A stretch of 64,000 bases of DNA from Tepidanaerobacter syntrophicus. Lineage in GTDB: Bacteria; Bacillota; Thermosediminibacteria; Thermosediminibacterales; Tepidanaerobacteraceae. A program made the position numbers and the translations under genes. The stretch's first letter is position 1. Every line of letters starts with the position of its first letter. The notes beneath the pieces were generated by a model, which was not told where the DNA came from, did no database searches, and was given only the letters and a program-made list of their open reading frames with translations. The stretch spans positions 248,001-312,000 of the forward strand of contig NZ_DF977003.1 of assembly GCF_001485475.2 (NCBI RefSeq), in the 5' to 3' direction. Below, in pieces: positions 62,349 to 64,000 of this stretch.

Positions 62349-63275
62349 ATGCCGGTATATATCTTAAAACGTATTTTAGCGGGTATGCTTACTATGTTCA
62401 TACTTGTGACAATAACATTTTTCTTGATGCATGCTATTCCAGGGGGACCTTTCAGTCCGGCAGAAGAACGAAATGTCCCTGAAAGTGTATTAAAAAAAGT
62501 TGAAGAACGATACGGCCTCAACGATCCAGTTTATATTCAGTATTTTAACTACTTAAAAAATCTAGCACATGGAGATTTGGGTTTTTCATTTAAGCAACCT
62601 GACAGAACAGTCAACGAAATTATCCGCATTGGTTTTCCGGTATCAGCAAAAGTTGGTGCTATAGCTGCTGTGGTATCTGTGGTAATAGGCGTCCCTCTTG
62701 GTATAATATCAGCGGTAAAAAGGGGCAAATGGATGGACTGGGCTTCTATGGCATTTGCAACTATCGGTATATCGGTTCCCGGTTTTGTTATAGCTGTGCT
62801 TTCAATGTACTTATTTGCTGTAAAGTTAAAGATTTTGCCCACATATGGACTTACGAGTTGGAGACACTATATACTTCCTGTAGGAGGTCTTGCCCTGGGA
62901 CCAATTGCCTATATAGCAAGACTGATGAGGTCTAGTATGCTGGAAATCATGCGTCAAGACTATATTCGTACAGCTAGGGCAAAAGGCGTAAGCGAATTTT
63001 GGGTTATAGCAAAACATGCAATGAAAAATGCCATAACACCCGTAGTGACATACTTAGGTCCTTTAGTGGCATCTCTTTTAACAGGCAGTTTTGTAGTTGA
63101 AAAGCTTTTTTCAATTCCAGGCATGGGCCGCTATTATGTAACTGGAATAAGCGATAGGGATTATTCAGTAACTCTTGGAATGACATTATTTTTTGGATTA
63201 TTTGTTGTAATTGCCAATATTATCGTTGATATCTTATATGCGCTTATTGACCCGCGAGTCAAAATGGATGAGTAG
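62349..63275 (+). CDS. Oligopeptide/dipeptide ABC transporter permease (OppB/DppB)
   Basis: 308 aa, six membrane segments. FFLMHAIPGGPF near the N-terminus and the EAA-type loop (YIRTARAKGVSEFWVIAKHAMKNAI in part) are typical. RBS GAGGAGG. The 231-bp gap before it includes a GCAGGA (62286-62291) / TCCTGC (62325-62330) inverted repeat near the start, which might form a leader stem. Peptide or nickel specificity cannot be told without the binding protein. Confidence 0.93.
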   Translation: MPVYILKRILAGMLTMFILVTITFFLMHAIPGGPFSPAEERNVPESVLKKVEERYGLNDPVYIQYFNYLKNLAHGDLGFSFKQPDRTVNEIIRIGFPVSAKVGAIAAVVSVVIGVPLGIISAVKRGKWMDWASMAFATIGISVPGFVIAVLSMYLFAVKLKILPTYGLTSWRHYILPVGGLALGPIAYIARLMRSSMLEIMRQDYIRTARAKGVSEFWVIAKHAMKNAITPVVTYLGPLVASLLTGSFVVEKLFSIPGMGRYYVTGISDRDYSVTLGMTLFFGLFVVIANIIVDILYALIDPRVKMDE

Positions 63276-63284
63276 GTGAAAAAA

Positions 63285-64000
63285 ATGGAAACACCGTTAT
63301 ATGATGAAATTCCACCAGAACTTTTTGAAAAAGCTTTGGATACGGAAAAACAGTCCGATGTAATATCTAGGCCTAGTATGTCATACTGGCAAAATGCCTG
63401 GGCAAGATTTAAGAAAGACCCACTTGCTATGATCGGCCTTGTAGTTATAATTATTATTACGCTTTTTGCTATTTTCGGACCTATAGTTTCGCCATACACT
63501 TATGACGGTCAAAATATAGCTATTCAAAACCAGCCTCCTTCAAGAGAACATTGGTTTGGTACTGATAAATTTGGAAGAGACATTTTTGTGCGCGTTCTTT
63601 ATGGGGCAAGAATTAGTCTCAGTATAGGAGTAATGGCTGCCGCAATAAATCTTGTAATAGGAGTTATATATGGCGGTATAGCCGGATATTTTGGCGGTAG
63701 AGTAGATATGGTGATGATGAGGATAGTAGATGTTCTGTATGGACTTCCATCATTGCTTTATATAATTTTAATTATGATGTTTTTAGGTAACACAGTTAAA
63801 AGTATTCTTATAGCACTCAGCCTTACTTATTGGATAGGCACTGCAAGAATCGTAAGGTCTCAGGTTTTATCTTTAAAGCATGAAGAATACACTCTTGCAG
63901 CAAGAGCGCTAGGCGTTTCAAATTTAGGTATAATATTTAGACATTTAGTTCCTAATAGTATGGGTCCAATTATAGTAACAGTTACATTTTTAATCCCTCA
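63285..64000 (+). CDS. Oligopeptide/dipeptide ABC transporter permease (OppC/DppC), partial
   Basis: Open from ATG 63285 to the window edge (239 codons seen). N-terminal cytoplasmic tail, a membrane helix at about 52-72, HWFGTDKFGRDIFVRVLYGAR and the EAA loop start (EYTLAARALGVSNLGI), all OppC hallmarks. GTGAAAAAA just before the ATG is a modest ribosome site; the gene is 9 bp after oppB. The C-terminus and any further transporter genes lie beyond the window. Confidence 0.92.
   Translation, partial: METPLYDEIPPELFEKALDTEKQSDVISRPSMSYWQNAWARFKKDPLAMIGLVVIIIITLFAIFGPIVSPYTYDGQNIAIQNQPPSREHWFGTDKFGRDIFVRVLYGARISLSIGVMAAAINLVIGVIYGGIAGYFGGRVDMVMMRIVDVLYGLPSLLYIILIMMFLGNTVKSILIALSLTYWIGTARIVRSQVLSLKHEEYTLAARALGVSNLGIIFRHLVPNSMGPIIVTVTFLIP

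Overview
The window looks like chromosome of a low-GC, Gram-positive anaerobe of the class Clostridia. The evidence is AT-rich codon use, strong Shine-Dalgarno sites with many TTG and GTG starts, T-box leaders before two tRNA synthetase genes, an L21-type leader, L27 with a Prp-cleaved N-terminus, and a mreBCD-mrdA-minCDE-ftsA-like-rodA cluster running into an rng-rplU-prp-rpmA-obg-nadD cluster. A relative of Tepidanaerobacter or Thermosediminibacter is my guess from gene order alone.

Layout. 1-1.6 kb: tail of an unknown gene, then a secreted PIG-L deacetylase on the minus strand. 1.8-22.8 kb: a long plus-strand block for envelope, cell shape, division and ribosome assembly: NusG-II protein, Gx transporter, DUF4321, maf, radC, mreBCD, mrdA, minCDE, a large FtsA-like protein, rodA, a radical SAM pair, rng, rplU-prp-rpmA, obgE, nadD, yqeK, an LCP protein and rsfS. 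22.8-29.6 kb: T-box plus leuS, a two-gene minimal SUF-like pair, a CobQ-like protein whose glutaminase site looks degenerate, and a ComEA-like protein. 29.6-34.3 kb: a GntR-controlled amino-sugar locus with an AgaS-like isomerase and a four-subunit mannose-family PTS; two near-identical candidate operators precede the regulator and the isomerase. 34.3-42.2 kb: small cysteine protein, MFS exporter, beta-lactamase-like protein, uppP, T-box plus valS, folC. 42.3-46.2 kb (minus): a MacAB-like efflux operon whose adaptor is internally duplicated. 46.4-55.2 kb: polyprenyl synthase, a nitronate monooxygenase-like flavoprotein, CtpA protease, nth, DUF1405, then ACT-hom-thrC-thrB.

The most interesting region is 55.3-60.66 kb. 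A 5.3-kb element sits in the 3' end of an intact tRNA-Pro(GGG) gene, bounded by a perfect 49-bp direct repeat. It carries a tyrosine integrase next to the tRNA, several very small genes, an HTH repressor-like gene, a DUF5659-like gene and a candidate replication initiator. The initiator's stop codon lies inside the first of five iterons. About 1.7 kb of repeat-rich, apparently non-coding DNA follows. I see no capsid, conjugation or recognisable cargo genes. I read it as a small integrating plasmid-like or satellite element that may replicate after excision.

After the element come an NhaC-family antiporter (minus) and the first two permease genes of an oligopeptide or dipeptide ABC transporter, the second cut by the window end. 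All family calls are made by eye from motifs and context; no database search was run.
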